Assembly (NCBI GenBank): GCA_900765115.1
Contig: CAAFQK010000080.1
Location: 1-51,316, forward strand
Reading direction: 5' to 3'
Source of the DNA: an uncultured Collinsella sp.
GTDB lineage: Bacteria > Actinomycetota > Coriobacteriia > Coriobacteriales > Coriobacteriaceae
DNA length: 51,316 nucleotides
In this document: piece after piece, positions 14,367 to 23,086 of the stretch
Numbering within the stretch: the first letter of the stretch is position 1
How the letters are laid out: every line of letters begins with the position of its first letter
Program-made: the position numbers and the translations under genes
The notes under the pieces: model-generated
What the model was told of the DNA's origin: nothing
Databases searched by the model: none
Seen by the model: only the letters and a program-made list of their open reading frames with translations

Positions 14367-14807
14367 GTGGAACCTAATAGCAGGGAGTTTTACAAACAAT
14401 GTGCTTTTCAGAAGTTTTGTAATACGGTGCTGCACAATGAAGCGTGTGACGCTCACAGGGAGCTGCACAGGCATAAGGCAAGGGAAGTCACCTTTTCCGA
14501 TTTGCCCTTAGACGAAGCGCGGCAGCTTCATACCTTTGATGAATATTTCAAACGGGAAACCGCCGAAACCGTCTTTGAGAAAGCCGGGAAGAAAATCACG
14601 CCGAAGCTGCTTCTTGAAGCAATCCGTACTTTGCCGAAAGAAAAGCGCAAAGCCGTACTCCTGTACTATTTCGAGGGAATGAACGACACCGAGATTGCGA
14701 AGTTGTTCAATACATCGAGAAGCACGATACAGTACAGGCGGACAAGCTCTTTTGAGAAATTAAGAAAATATCTGGAGGAAAATGCTGATGAATGGGACGA
14801 ATGGTAA
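14367..14807 (+). CDS. sigma-70 region 4-like regulator (Tn916 orf7-like)
   Basis: A 146-residue protein that begins with GTG 14367 after a textbook AAAGGAGGT (14352-14360). The C-terminal third has the sigma region 4 helix-turn-helix: ALRTLPKEKRKAVLLYYFEG is represented by EAIRTLPKEKRKAVLLYYF, then MNDTEIAKLFNTSRSTIQYR. The N-terminal part (FYKQCAFQKFCNTVLHNEAC) is element-specific. Tn916 orf7 has the same layout and is needed for expression of its excision and integration genes. Here those target genes are gone. It overlaps the next (truncated) ORF by 26 bases. Confidence 0.85.
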   Translation: MEPNSREFYKQCAFQKFCNTVLHNEACDAHRELHRHKAREVTFSDLPLDEARQLHTFDEYFKRETAETVFEKAGKKITPKLLLEAIRTLPKEKRKAVLLYYFEGMNDTEIAKLFNTSRSTIQYRRTSSFEKLRKYLEENADEWDEW

Positions 14808-14892
14808 CGAACCCGGCTACCCGGAAAATGCCCTTGTTCCCTATCCTGTCATTGTGGCAGCGACAATGGTTGTCCTGCGTTTGCCCAGATAA
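14782..14892 (+). pseudogene. truncated orf8-like helix-turn-helix gene at island end
   Basis: It starts MLMNGTNGNEPGYPENALVP and continues YPVIVAAT, the conserved beginning of the Tn916 orf8-type protein, where the family continues with K-G-D/DP-A-I. After Thr28 the frame reads into host sequence (MVVLRLPR stop). About two thirds of the gene is missing, placing the island-host junction near 14863-14877. RBS TGGAGGA lies inside the upstream sigma gene. Confidence 0.8.
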
Positions 14893-14929
14893 AACCTGCC
14901 AAAATAAACCTGTCCCTTTTTGGCAGGTT
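14893..14929. repeat. AACCTGCC palindromic repeat, copy 2
   Basis: Arms AACCTGCCAAAA and TTTTTGGCAGGTT. It abuts the island end on the left and overlaps the last bases of the permease stop codon on the right. Read on the minus strand it can act as that gene's terminator. Confidence 0.88.
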
Positions 14930-17693
14930 ACTCGGCGCTCTTGAGGGCGCCGACCATGTCGATCTTGTTGAGCGTTCGGTTGGTGGCGAGGTTGACGATA
15001 AACGTAAAGCCGAAGGAAAGCACTACGGCGAGCACGTAGCTTAGCGGCTCGACCTCAACGTCAAAGTACAGCGACGGCATCTGCAGGATGTACGTAAAGC
15101 TCTCGGCAAGCAGGCCACCCAGCGGCACGCCCAGTGCGGTGCCAATCGCCGTGAGGATCAACGTCTCCTTGTTGACGTAATGGTGTACCTCGCCACGGCG
15201 GAAGCCCAGCACCTTGATGGTCGCCAGCTCGCGCTCGCGCTCGGAGATATTCGTGTTGGACAACGTAAACACCACCACAAACGACAGGCACGCCGCCATA
15301 AAGGTCACGAGCACCACGACGGAATTGATGATAGTGAAGTTCGACTCGTAGTTCTGCCAATGTTCGGCCGTGCTCGAGATGGTGAGCCAACCGTCACTCT
15401 TAAGATTCTTGCTAAACGCAATCTGGTCGGCCGACGAGCCCTTAAGCAGCACAAAGATGCCGTTAAGACGCGCGCTTCGGCCGAACGCGCGCTCATAGGT
15501 GCCCTGCGTCATATAGAGCGTGTTGCCCAAATAGTTGAGCGAGATGTCGCTGACTTTGACCTTGGCGACGTTGAGCGACGAATCCTGGACCTGCGCCGTG
15601 TCGCCCGGCTGAATCCCAAGAACCAGCTGTGAACTCTTGCTCAGATACACGTCTCCGTCACGCAAAGACAGTGGCTCTTTGGACTCATCCTCGAGACGCA
15701 CGTAGTCGTCCAGGTCGTTCGTGCGGTCATCGGGCACCACAATCAGCTGCACGGTCTCGCTCTTTCCGCCGAATGTAAAGGTGACGTTGTCGGTCATAAT
15801 CGGCAGCGTCGAAGTCACGGTCACGTTGGAATCATTGGCCGCGCTGCGCTCATCCAATGCCGCGCACGTCTGCGAAAAATCGTCGGGATTGGCGACCGCC
15901 AGCAGATCGTAGCGTGTGATGTGGCCGTACTGCTTGGGCGAAAGCGCGACCGACGTGTCGCGAATACCCATACCGCAGATCACAAGCGCGGTGCAACCCG
16001 CGATGCCAAAGATGGTCATAAAGGCGCGCTTTTTATAGCGGAATAGGTTGCGTGCAGCGACCTTGTTCAAAAAGCCCATGCGGCGCCAGATAAAGCCGAT
16101 GCGCTCGAGCAAGATGCGCGAGCCAGCGCGCGGGGCCTTGGGACGCATAAGCGAGGCCGGGGTCTCGGCCATCTCGTGGCGGCAGGCGATAATCGTGGCG
16201 CCCACCACGCCCACGGCAAACAGCGCCACCGACACGAGCGACGACACGATGTCGTACGAAAGCAGCATCTGGGGCAGTGAGTACATGTCGTCGAACACCG
16301 TAAACAGGAACAGCGGCAGGCCCACAAATCCGATGATGTTGCCGAGCACGCCGCCGATCAGACAAGCCCACAGCGCGTAGTCCACGTATTTGGACAGGAT
16401 GCGCCCGCGCGAATAACCGAGCGCCTTGTACAGGCCAATGAGCGTGCGCTCTTCCTCGACCATACGCGTGGCGGTGGTAAGGCTGATGAGCACGGCGACG
16501 ATAAAGAAGATAAACGGGAACACCGTGGCGATGGCCTCAATTGACGAGCTATCGCTTTCCACGCTCGAGTAGCTTGCGATATTGCCGCGGTCCTGGATGT
16601 ACCACGTACATTCGCCTAGATCGGAAAGCTCGGCGCGGGCATCGGCGAATTGTTGGTTGGCGGCGGCGCGGCGCTGGTCCAACTCGGCCTGAGCCTGGAC
16701 GCGCTCCTCGCTGCCCTCGGCCATACGGTCGATGTTGCCCTGTTCAATCCCAAAGAGCATGGCGGCCTGGCGCTCGGCCGCATCCAAGCTTGCCGGCGTG
16801 TCAACCGTCAACTCCTGAGCACGTGCCTTCTCACGCTCCTTGCGGATCTTCTCGATATTGCCCTTGACCTCGTTGATCTTTGTCGTGTAGGCATCCGAAT
16901 AGGAGTTGAGGCTCTTGGCTCCCTCGACGATCACGTGGACCGAGGAGTAGGAAGAAGATGTCGCGGCGTCCTCGTTCACATAGAACTTATAGTCCGCAGC
17001 CGAAGCAGCGCGAAAGGCGTTGACTGTCGAGTCGGAGCTCACGTCGGTGGGATCGAGGACCTCGGCCGTAATGGTGTAATCGCCCGCGGCAAACTGGTCC
17101 TTGGCACTTTGGTTCGACGAGCTCGCATCGTTGGCGGCAAAGCTCACCGTATCGCCGAGCTTTTTGCCCGAAGCCTTCAGGAACTTCGAAGTCACCGCGA
17201 CCTCACCGGCGCTCTCGGGCAAATCGCCGCTCACCAGCACCGGTTGATCGATATTCTCCTTGGAAAGACTCTGCACGACCACGCGCTCGCGCGTTGTGCC
17301 CACGGCGGTGTAGGCGGTCTCGGTGTAGATACCCTCGGCCGTCTCGACGCCGTCGACCTCTTGGATAGCCGCAAGATCGTCGCGCGTAAGGCCATAGGTC
17401 GACTGCACGTTAATGTCATAGACATTCTGCTGGTCAAAATAGGCGTCGACCGAATCGCGTAGGTCCTCGCAGCCCGCCTTGAGGCCGCACATCACGCTCA
17501 CGCCGAGCGCGGTGATGACCACGATAGACAAGAAGCGTTTGAGGCTGCCGCGGATTGTGCGGTAGATGCCACGGCGAAACACCGTCGGCACCATATCGTT
17601 TGAGCTTTGGGCCGTGCGGTAGGTCGCGAACTCCCGGTCGCGACCCGCGTGCTCCGTATCGTGGTTTTGGCTGTTTTGGCGGTCCTGGTCCAT
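14928..17693 (-). CDS. ABC transporter permease (FtsX/MacB type)
   Basis: A 921-residue membrane protein with one N-terminal membrane helix (about RFLSIVVITALGVSVMCGL), a large extracellular region of some 320 residues that includes a charged coiled-coil-like stretch (KINEVKGNIEKIRKEREKAR region), a first block of three helices starting AIATVFPFIFFIVAVLISL, a second extracellular domain, and a second FtsX block (TIINSVVVLVTFMAACLSF onwards). This duplicated FtsX layout fits permeases that export or sense lipids or peptides together with a LolD-like ATPase, here the next gene upstream. ATG 17693 is six bases after the ATPase stop; an overlapping GTG at 17705 is possible. No good RBS is seen, so translation is probably coupled. 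The substrate is unknown. Confidence 0.88.
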   Translation of the reverse strand: MDQDRQNSQNHDTEHAGRDREFATYRTAQSSNDMVPTVFRRGIYRTIRGSLKRFLSIVVITALGVSVMCGLKAGCEDLRDSVDAYFDQQNVYDINVQSTYGLTRDDLAAIQEVDGVETAEGIYTETAYTAVGTTRERVVVQSLSKENIDQPVLVSGDLPESAGEVAVTSKFLKASGKKLGDTVSFAANDASSSNQSAKDQFAAGDYTITAEVLDPTDVSSDSTVNAFRAASAADYKFYVNEDAATSSSYSSVHVIVEGAKSLNSYSDAYTTKINEVKGNIEKIRKEREKARAQELTVDTPASLDAAERQAAMLFGIEQGNIDRMAEGSEERVQAQAELDQRRAAANQQFADARAELSDLGECTWYIQDRGNIASYSSVESDSSSIEAIATVFPFIFFIVAVLISLTTATRMVEEERTLIGLYKALGYSRGRILSKYVDYALWACLIGGVLGNIIGFVGLPLFLFTVFDDMYSLPQMLLSYDIVSSLVSVALFAVGVVGATIIACRHEMAETPASLMRPKAPRAGSRILLERIGFIWRRMGFLNKVAARNLFRYKKRAFMTIFGIAGCTALVICGMGIRDTSVALSPKQYGHITRYDLLAVANPDDFSQTCAALDERSAANDSNVTVTSTLPIMTDNVTFTFGGKSETVQLIVVPDDRTNDLDDYVRLEDESKEPLSLRDGDVYLSKSSQLVLGIQPGDTAQVQDSSLNVAKVKVSDISLNYLGNTLYMTQGTYERAFGRSARLNGIFVLLKGSSADQIAFSKNLKSDGWLTISSTAEHWQNYESNFTIINSVVVLVTFMAACLSFVVVFTLSNTNISERERELATIKVLGFRRGEVHHYVNKETLILTAIGTALGVPLGGLLAESFTYILQMPSLYFDVEVEPLSYVLAVVLSFGFTFIVNLATNRTLNKIDMVGALKSAE

Positions 17694-17698
17694 GGGCG

Positions 17699-18400
<702 letters not shown>

Positions 18401-18449
18401 CGATCGGTTCCCATCTGGTCGGATAACTCTTTAGTATTACCCATTTCGC

Positions 18450-18485
18450 ACCGACCAAAAAGGGACAGGTTCATTTTGGCAGGTT
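18450..18485. repeat. AACCTGCC palindromic repeat, copy 3 (inverted)
   Basis: Same family in the opposite orientation (ends in TTTTGGCAGGTT, then TTATATGGGGAAACG, the mirror of the GTTTCCCCAGATAAAACC seen beside other copies). It sits 50 bases upstream of the ABC ATPase gene; the rest of 18401-18600 shows no gene. Confidence 0.8.
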
Positions 18486-18601
18486 TTATATGGGGAAACG
18501 ACAGCCATAGATTAGGAGCCGGGGAGGCAGAGAAATCATCGACGGCGTCAGGCCGACCGCCAAACACAACGCGCGTATCTCTATCTGTCAGCCGAATTAT
18601 T

Positions 18602-18630
18602 CGAACAGCTGTTCGTTTCTATGATATGAT
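18602..18630 (+). promoter_or_regulatory. LexA-type SOS box with promoter
   Basis: A perfect 14-bp palindrome CGAACAGCTGTTCG at 18602-18615 matches the Gram-positive/actinobacterial LexA box (CGAAC-N4-GTTCG). Overlapping -10 candidates TATGAT follow at 18620-18630. It lies 42 bases upstream of the GyrI-like gene. Confidence 0.65.
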
Positions 18631-18671
18631 TCCACTATCTAAGCAGGCCAATACGCAGAAAGGCGGCCAAC

Positions 18672-19310
18672 ATGGCGTTCGACTTTAAGAAGGAATGCAA
18701 GGAGCTCTACAAACCTGCAAGCAAGCCGAGTATCGTAACTGTCCCGCCTATGAGCTACGTTGCCGTTCGCGGAAAGGGCGACCCAAATACCGAAGGTGGC
18801 GAGTATCAAAACGCCCTGCCACTACTTTACGGCATCGCCTATACCGTCAAGATGTCGAAGAAAGGCTCAAGGAGTATCGAGGGCTATTTCGACTTTGTGG
18901 TACCGCCGCTCGAGGGTTTCTGGTGGCAAGACTCCCCGAGCGGCGACATCGATTATGTACGCAAGGACGATTTCAACTTTATCTCGTGCATTCGCCTGCC
19001 CGATTTCGTCAGCCGAGATGATTTTGACTGGGCAGTCGCGGAGGCCACGACCAAAAAGAAACTGGACTTTTCCGCCGTCGAGCTGCTTAAAGTTGACGAG
19101 GGTCTCTGCGTTCAATGCATGCACACCGGGCCCTACGGCAACGAACCGGCGACCGTAAACGCTATGCATGAATACACGGCCGAGCAGGGCTATGTTCCCG
19201 ACTTCTCAGACACCCGTTTACATCACGAAATCTATCTCTCCGATCCGCGCAAATGTGCACCGGAGAAACTTAAGATTGTGGTTCGTCATCCTATCAAGCG
19301 CGCCGAATAG
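18672..19310 (+). CDS. GyrI-like small-molecule-binding domain protein
   Basis: A 212-residue soluble protein of the GyrI-like (SRPBCC-unrelated AraC effector domain) family, COG4832 type. Characteristic segments are PPMSYVAVRGKGDPN near the N-terminus, IEGYFDFVVPPLEGFWW in the middle, and LHHEIYLSDPRKCAPEKLKIVVRHP at the C-terminus. Stand-alone members of this family bind or hydrolyse small toxic molecules or act as gyrase inhibitors; which applies here is open. RBS AAAGGCGG precedes ATG 18672. The LexA-type box in its promoter suggests DNA-damage induction, which would fit a gyrase-related role. It is the only plus-strand gene between two minus-strand blocks. Confidence 0.85.
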   Translation: MAFDFKKECKELYKPASKPSIVTVPPMSYVAVRGKGDPNTEGGEYQNALPLLYGIAYTVKMSKKGSRSIEGYFDFVVPPLEGFWWQDSPSGDIDYVRKDDFNFISCIRLPDFVSRDDFDWAVAEATTKKKLDFSAVELLKVDEGLCVQCMHTGPYGNEPATVNAMHEYTAEQGYVPDFSDTRLHHEIYLSDPRKCAPEKLKIVVRHPIKRAE

Positions 19311-19495
19311 CATGGAGCGTCATTTCACGCGCTAGGTTTTAAGCCAGCCAGCCGCCTCCCAGGCTGTCCGGTAATTATCTTGACGCGGCCCGTCGCATCT
19401 TATATCCCCTAGGGGAAAGTGCGTCCCACTCCGCAGCGTCACGCCGGGACGTACCCTCCGCCCACAGCCTTCCCCGCCGGCGTTTCCCCAGATAA

Positions 19496-19533
19496 AACCT
19501 GCCAAAAAAGAACCTGTCCCTTTTTGGCAGGTT
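19496..19533. repeat. AACCTGCC palindromic repeat, copy 4
   Basis: It touches the stop codon of the sensor kinase gene (19534-19536) and so sits as a terminator-like hairpin at its 3' end. The GTTTCCCCAGATAAAACC extension is present on the left. The other bases from 19311 to 19490 hold no gene. Confidence 0.88.
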
Positions 19534-20901
19534 TTAGAAGCGGACGGTGAAGGTGATCTGGTTGCCGTGGCCGCAGACAGAAGCGCTCCCGCCATGGGCT
19601 TCGGCGATGGCACGCACCACGGATAGACCCACGCCCGAGCCGCCCGTCTTGGAGTTACGCGAGACATCTGCGCGGTAGAAGCGGTCGAACAGCCGGTCCA
19701 GGTCGCCCTCGGGCAGCTCATCAACAGCATTCGATACGACAAGCTCGGCCGAGCCTTTGCCTGCACCGCGCGAAACGGCGCGCAGGCTCAGCTCGATCAC
19801 GCTTCCCTCGCTTGCGTAGCGTGTGGCGTTGTCCAGCAGCAGCTCAACAGCCTGCGCCACTGCCGTGGCATCGGCATGGGCCCGCACGCCACTCGCAATC
19901 GACGTCGACAGGCGCTTGCCACGCGAAACCGCCACCGACTTAAACGGCGCCGCAGCCTTGTCCACGGCCTCCGAAAGATCGATCGATGTCATGGTAAAGC
20001 CCGCCGAGCCCTCGTCCATACGCGCCAGAAACACCAGACGCTCCGTCAGCGCCGTCAGCCGCGCGACCTGCTCGTGAATGCTCTGCGTCCACTCGCTCTC
20101 GCCGCTCTCGATCTCTTGTACCTCGTTGGCGGCGTCAATCACAGCCAGCGGCGTCTTGATCTCGTGGCTCGCGTCGGTAATAAAGCGCTTTTGCTTGCTG
20201 TAGCTCTCGACCATCGGTCGAATCACCGCACCCGAAGCACCCGCCACAATTGCCAGCACCGCCAGCCAGCCAATGCAACTGATTGCCACGCTCGCGCTCA
20301 AAAACGAATGAAAGCTTGCAAGCTCGCGCGAGCAGTCCACGAACACATAGGTTGTCTCGTCGCCCTGAACCGTAACCGTATAGCGGTAGTTACCAGAAAA
20401 GCCCGAGGTCCAGCCCTTGGAATATAGTCCTGCAGCGATGCAGGCGGCACGCTTGGCACCCACCGCGGCAATGCGGGCCGTGTTGACATCGGTCACCTGC
20501 CCGCCGGCAATCGACACCGTAAAGTAGCGCGTGTCGAAGGGAGACTCCGCCGTCATGCCTTCGAAGTGCCTGATGCGAACGCCCGCCTGACTATTGCCGG
20601 CATCCTTGCCATTAGCGGGATCGGCTTTAGGCTCGTCCCCCCAATCGATACCGTCCTTGCCCGCCAGGATATAGTCCAGGCGAGCGTCGGCCATTTTACA
20701 GACATGCGAATAATTGACGATGTTGATGCCGGCGATGATAAGCGCGAGCACCACGGTCACGGCACCCATGGCAACCAAGATGAACTTGCGACGCAGGCGG
20801 CGGCCCATTGCACTGGCAGCATCGGCGCGCCCCGGATTGCCCGAGTCCGCGCCCATGCCGAGCTTTGCCGTCGCGCGCTTCCACCACGCGCTCGCGCTCA
20901 C
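19534..20901 (-). CDS. sensor histidine kinase
   Basis: A 455-residue membrane kinase. Transmembrane helix 1 is at about 39-62, an extracytoplasmic domain of some 135 residues follows, and helix 2 is at about 200-224. The dimerisation and phosphoacceptor box is DASHEIKTPLAVI with His246. The ATP domain has the N box LLDNATRY, the G1-type loop SKTGGSGVGLSVV and the C-terminal TFTVRF. It begins with GTG 20901, two bases after the response regulator stop codon, with GAGGAAGG upstream, so the pair is cotranscribed. The signal sensed is unknown. The nearby ABC transporter is a plausible target. Confidence 0.92.
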   Translation of the reverse strand: MSASAWWKRATAKLGMGADSGNPGRADAASAMGRRLRRKFILVAMGAVTVVLALIIAGINIVNYSHVCKMADARLDYILAGKDGIDWGDEPKADPANGKDAGNSQAGVRIRHFEGMTAESPFDTRYFTVSIAGGQVTDVNTARIAAVGAKRAACIAAGLYSKGWTSGFSGNYRYTVTVQGDETTYVFVDCSRELASFHSFLSASVAISCIGWLAVLAIVAGASGAVIRPMVESYSKQKRFITDASHEIKTPLAVIDAANEVQEIESGESEWTQSIHEQVARLTALTERLVFLARMDEGSAGFTMTSIDLSEAVDKAAAPFKSVAVSRGKRLSTSIASGVRAHADATAVAQAVELLLDNATRYASEGSVIELSLRAVSRGAGKGSAELVVSNAVDELPEGDLDRLFDRFYRADVSRNSKTGGSGVGLSVVRAIAEAHGGSASVCGHGNQITFTVRF

Positions 20902-20903
20902 GC

Positions 20904-21587
20904 TTATTCGCCTTCCTCGACAACCTCGAGCGAATAGCCCTGGTTGCGCGATGCGCGAATGGCCACGTCGGCACCGAGCGCCGTCAGCTTTTTACGCAGG
21001 TATGAGATGTAGACCCACACCACGTTGGCACCTTCGGGCGCGTCCTCGCCCCAAACCTCGAGCATCAGACGCTCGGTGGGCATGCGCGTCCCGGCGTTGT
21101 GCATAAAGAGTTCCATAAGCTGAAACTCACGATTGGCTAGGTGTTCCTCACCCAAGGGACCCACAAGCGTGCAAGCCGCCGTGTCGAGGCGCACGTTGCC
21201 CACGCTGAGCGTCGTGGCGTCAATTGCCGTCGCGGCACGTGTCATGGCACGGATGCGCGCGAGCAGCTCCTTGGCGGCAAACGGCTTAGTCAGATAGTCG
21301 TTGGCGCCGGCATCCAGGCCCTCGACCTTATCGGACACCTCGCTTTTTGCCGTGAGCATGATGATGGGCAGTCGCTTACCGGCGGTGCGTGTGCGCTTGA
21401 GCACCTCGATGCCATCCATGCCGGGCATCATGATGTCCAGGATTGCGGCGTCATAGTCGTTGGCGAGCAGATATTCGAGCGCCGTCAGACCGTCGAGGGC
21501 AGTGTCGACCTCGTAGTCGCTATGTTGAAGAATCGCGGTAAGGGCGCGGGAGAGGCCGGGTTCGTCCTCGGCAAGCATCAGCTTCAT
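20904..21587 (-). CDS. OmpR-family response regulator
   Basis: A 227-residue regulator. The receiver domain has the acidic pair EDE near residues 7-9, phosphoacceptor Asp51 (AAILDIMMPGMDG), the Thr in MLTAKS and Lys101 in LTKPF. The C-terminal winged helix (about 130-223) has the recognition region GANVVWVYISYLRKKL. It is the first gene of the two-component operon and precedes the kinase by two bases. Direct CTTAGC repeats spaced 11 bases lie at its own -35 region, suggesting autoregulation. Confidence 0.95.
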   Translation of the reverse strand: MKLMLAEDEPGLSRALTAILQHSDYEVDTALDGLTALEYLLANDYDAAILDIMMPGMDGIEVLKRTRTAGKRLPIIMLTAKSEVSDKVEGLDAGANDYLTKPFAAKELLARIRAMTRAATAIDATTLSVGNVRLDTAACTLVGPLGEEHLANREFQLMELFMHNAGTRMPTERLMLEVWGEDAPEGANVVWVYISYLRKKLTALGADVAIRASRNQGYSLEVVEEGE

Positions 21588-21631
21588 GGTTGTTCCTTTG
21601 GCGCACGGCTCTACAGGTTTCGATACCGCCG

Positions 21632-21670
21632 ATGATAGCGCACCGCCAGCCGTCTTAGCGCAGCCTTAGC
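21632..21670 (-). promoter_or_regulatory. promoter with OmpR-type direct repeats
   Basis: On the minus strand, GCTAAG occurs twice exactly 11 bases apart (21665-21670 and 21654-21659), followed 16 bases later by TATCAT (21637-21632) as -10. Direct repeats with one-turn spacing at the -35 position are the usual layout for OmpR/PhoB-type activators. Confidence 0.5.
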
Positions 21671-21815
21671 TGCTCAACCTGCGCGTTTTCAAATACGCAG
21701 GATTTGGCTTAACCAAACTTAAGGCGCAGATGCCGAGCGCTTGGACGCATGCCGGTCGCGAAAAGACGGCGACTCGTTCTTTCACGGCGTCCTAGTTATG
21801 CAAAGTGTTCGAGCG

Positions 21816-22394
21816 TTACTCCTCGTACGCGCTCTCAAGCCGGAGCAGCCACTCCTTACGGTCGAGGCCGCCGGCATATCCGTTAAGCGAGCCGTCGGCC
21901 GCGACCACGCGATGGCACGGCACGATAATCGAAATGGGATTACGCGCGACCGCGGCCCCCACGGCACGGGGAGACACAACGGGTGCTTCGTTTCCCGGTA
22001 CACGATGTCGAGCCGCAACACGCTGGGCGATCTCACCATACGTAGCGACCTCGCCACGCGGGATAGAAAGCAGCTCAAACCAAACCTCACGCTGAAACGC
22101 CGTGCCAATCATATGCAACGGCGGCGTAAACCGAGGCTCCTGCCCCGCAAAATAAGCATTCAGCCAAGCCCAAGAACGCTCAAGCACCGAAGATGCCGCG
22201 CCATTTGCCGGACTCACCGAAGACATCCCACCGGTACCAGAAACCGCATCGGCACCTACGACATACTCCGCATCCTCTTTGAGCAGCGTAGAGCCAAAGT
22301 GCTCCTGCCCCTCAAACCAAAGCCCCGTCAAACCGCGGCCATCAGCGGCAAGCAAGATTTCGCCCAAGGGCGAAGCAAACGTCGTCGTGACCAC
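21816..22394 (-). CDS. ogt: methylated-DNA-protein cysteine methyltransferase
   Basis: A 192-residue suicide repair protein that takes the methyl group from O6-methylguanine. The active-site motif PCHRVV has Cys160 as acceptor. The helix-turn-helix segment (RGEVATYGEIAQRVAARHRV) and the RNPISIIVPCHR region are typical. The segment at about 50-68 (SGTGGMSSVSPANGAASS) is a low-complexity insertion. It starts with GTG 22394, preceded by AAAGGAG. Monocistronic. Bases 21671-21815 on its 3' side hold no gene. Confidence 0.93.
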   Translation of the reverse strand: MVTTTFASPLGEILLAADGRGLTGLWFEGQEHFGSTLLKEDAEYVVGADAVSGTGGMSSVSPANGAASSVLERSWAWLNAYFAGQEPRFTPPLHMIGTAFQREVWFELLSIPRGEVATYGEIAQRVAARHRVPGNEAPVVSPRAVGAAVARNPISIIVPCHRVVAADGSLNGYAGGLDRKEWLLRLESAYEE

Positions 22395-22559
22395 CAGCGG
22401 CTCCTTTCAAAACTCCGCAACATAATACCGCGAACTGTGCAGGCAACCCCCGCAGATACGTCCGGGCGGGCTCGCAATTACTTCAGCGAGGCTGTTTTTC
22501 CCAATCAAGCGAAGAAGACGCGGGGCTTCGACGCCGGGGCGGTACCCCCGCGAGCTGAG

Positions 22560-22735
22560 CTCTAATACTTTTCCCGAGAAGTGAACGAGTAAAAACGAAG
22601 CCCCAGAACATCCACACCTTTAGACCGCAAAACCGCAGGATTCGCACTGTAAAACCGCAGGAAATAGCGGTCAAAATATGCCAATGCTTCGGGGGTCCAA
22701 ATAAGGTCGTTCACTTCTCGGGAAAGTATTAGACC
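22560..22735. repeat. long hairpin with 27-bp arms upstream of ogt
   Basis: Arm CTAATACTTTTCCCGAGAAG... at 22562 pairs with its complement ending near 22734 (one single-base bulge). Inside, GACCGC/GCGGTC encloses two copies of AAAACCGCAGGA. No gene fits this AT/GC-mixed stretch. Confidence 0.75.
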
Positions 22736-22765
22736 CCGATTCGTACCAACCCCGCAGTCACCCCA

Positions 22766-22846
22766 GGCAGCAGGCGCAACGCGCCGCAGCTGCCGGCCGC
22801 GCCCCACAGTCCCCAAAGGCGGCAGGCGCGAAGCGCCGAGGCCGCC
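22766..22846. repeat. two tandem capped hairpins
   Basis: GGCAGCAGGCGC-AAC-GCGCCGCAGCTGCC (22766-22794) and GGCGGCAGGCGC-GAA-GCGCCGAGGCCGCC (22818-22846) share the same shape and a three-base loop. They lie between the ogt and asd genes in a C-rich non-coding stretch. Confidence 0.6.
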
Positions 22847-22944
22847 GCCGGGAGCAGGGCCCACAACAGCCACGTGCTCCCATCAGCCCAGCGGCCCAAC
22901 CAACAACGGCCCCATCGCAAGCCACTCGCAACAGCATCACCGCA

Positions 22945-23074
22945 GGCGGGGGCCGGGCTTAGTTTTCAGAACACTCCGCAGACCAGTGTGGCGCCTTGTC
23001 CGCGGCTCCGAAGGAGCAGGACAAGGCGCCACACATGGTCGAGGACGTTCTGAAAACCAAGCCCGGCCCCCGCC
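22945..23074 (-). other. family B structured 3' element, copy 1 (after asd)
   Basis: 28-base outer arms (22945-22972 with 23047-23074, one mismatch) enclose a conserved internal loop and a variable inner stem capped by GCTCC-GAA-GGAGC. Read in the sense of asd: AACGTCCTCGACCATG, inner stem, GGTCTGCGGAGTGTT. It starts 12 bases after the asd stop codon. Confidence 0.8.
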
Positions 23075-23086
23075 GGACAGGTCACA

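Larger units (their letters stand above)
9450..14876. mobile_element. decayed Tn916-family conjugative element remnant
   Basis: A lower-GC block flanked by core genes. Gene content: truncated DUF6017/replication-initiator-like gene, mobA, mobC, orf9-like XRE regulator, attenuated KTR plus RlmN/Cfr-like cargo, small ORF, orf7-like sigma factor, truncated orf8-like gene. The order from the XRE gene to orf8 copies the right half of Tn916, with the tet(M) slot occupied by other cargo. No integrase, excisionase or conjugation gene is present, and genes are cut at both the right end and an internal junction near 10160. The left boundary is uncertain (between about 9405 and 9560); the right boundary lies at about 14863-14877. 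Confidence 0.85.

Noticed and set aside
22562..22873. 103-codon minus-strand frame in the asd-ogt gap
   Set aside because: It spans two hairpin repeats and a C-rich stretch; no RBS and no known domain.
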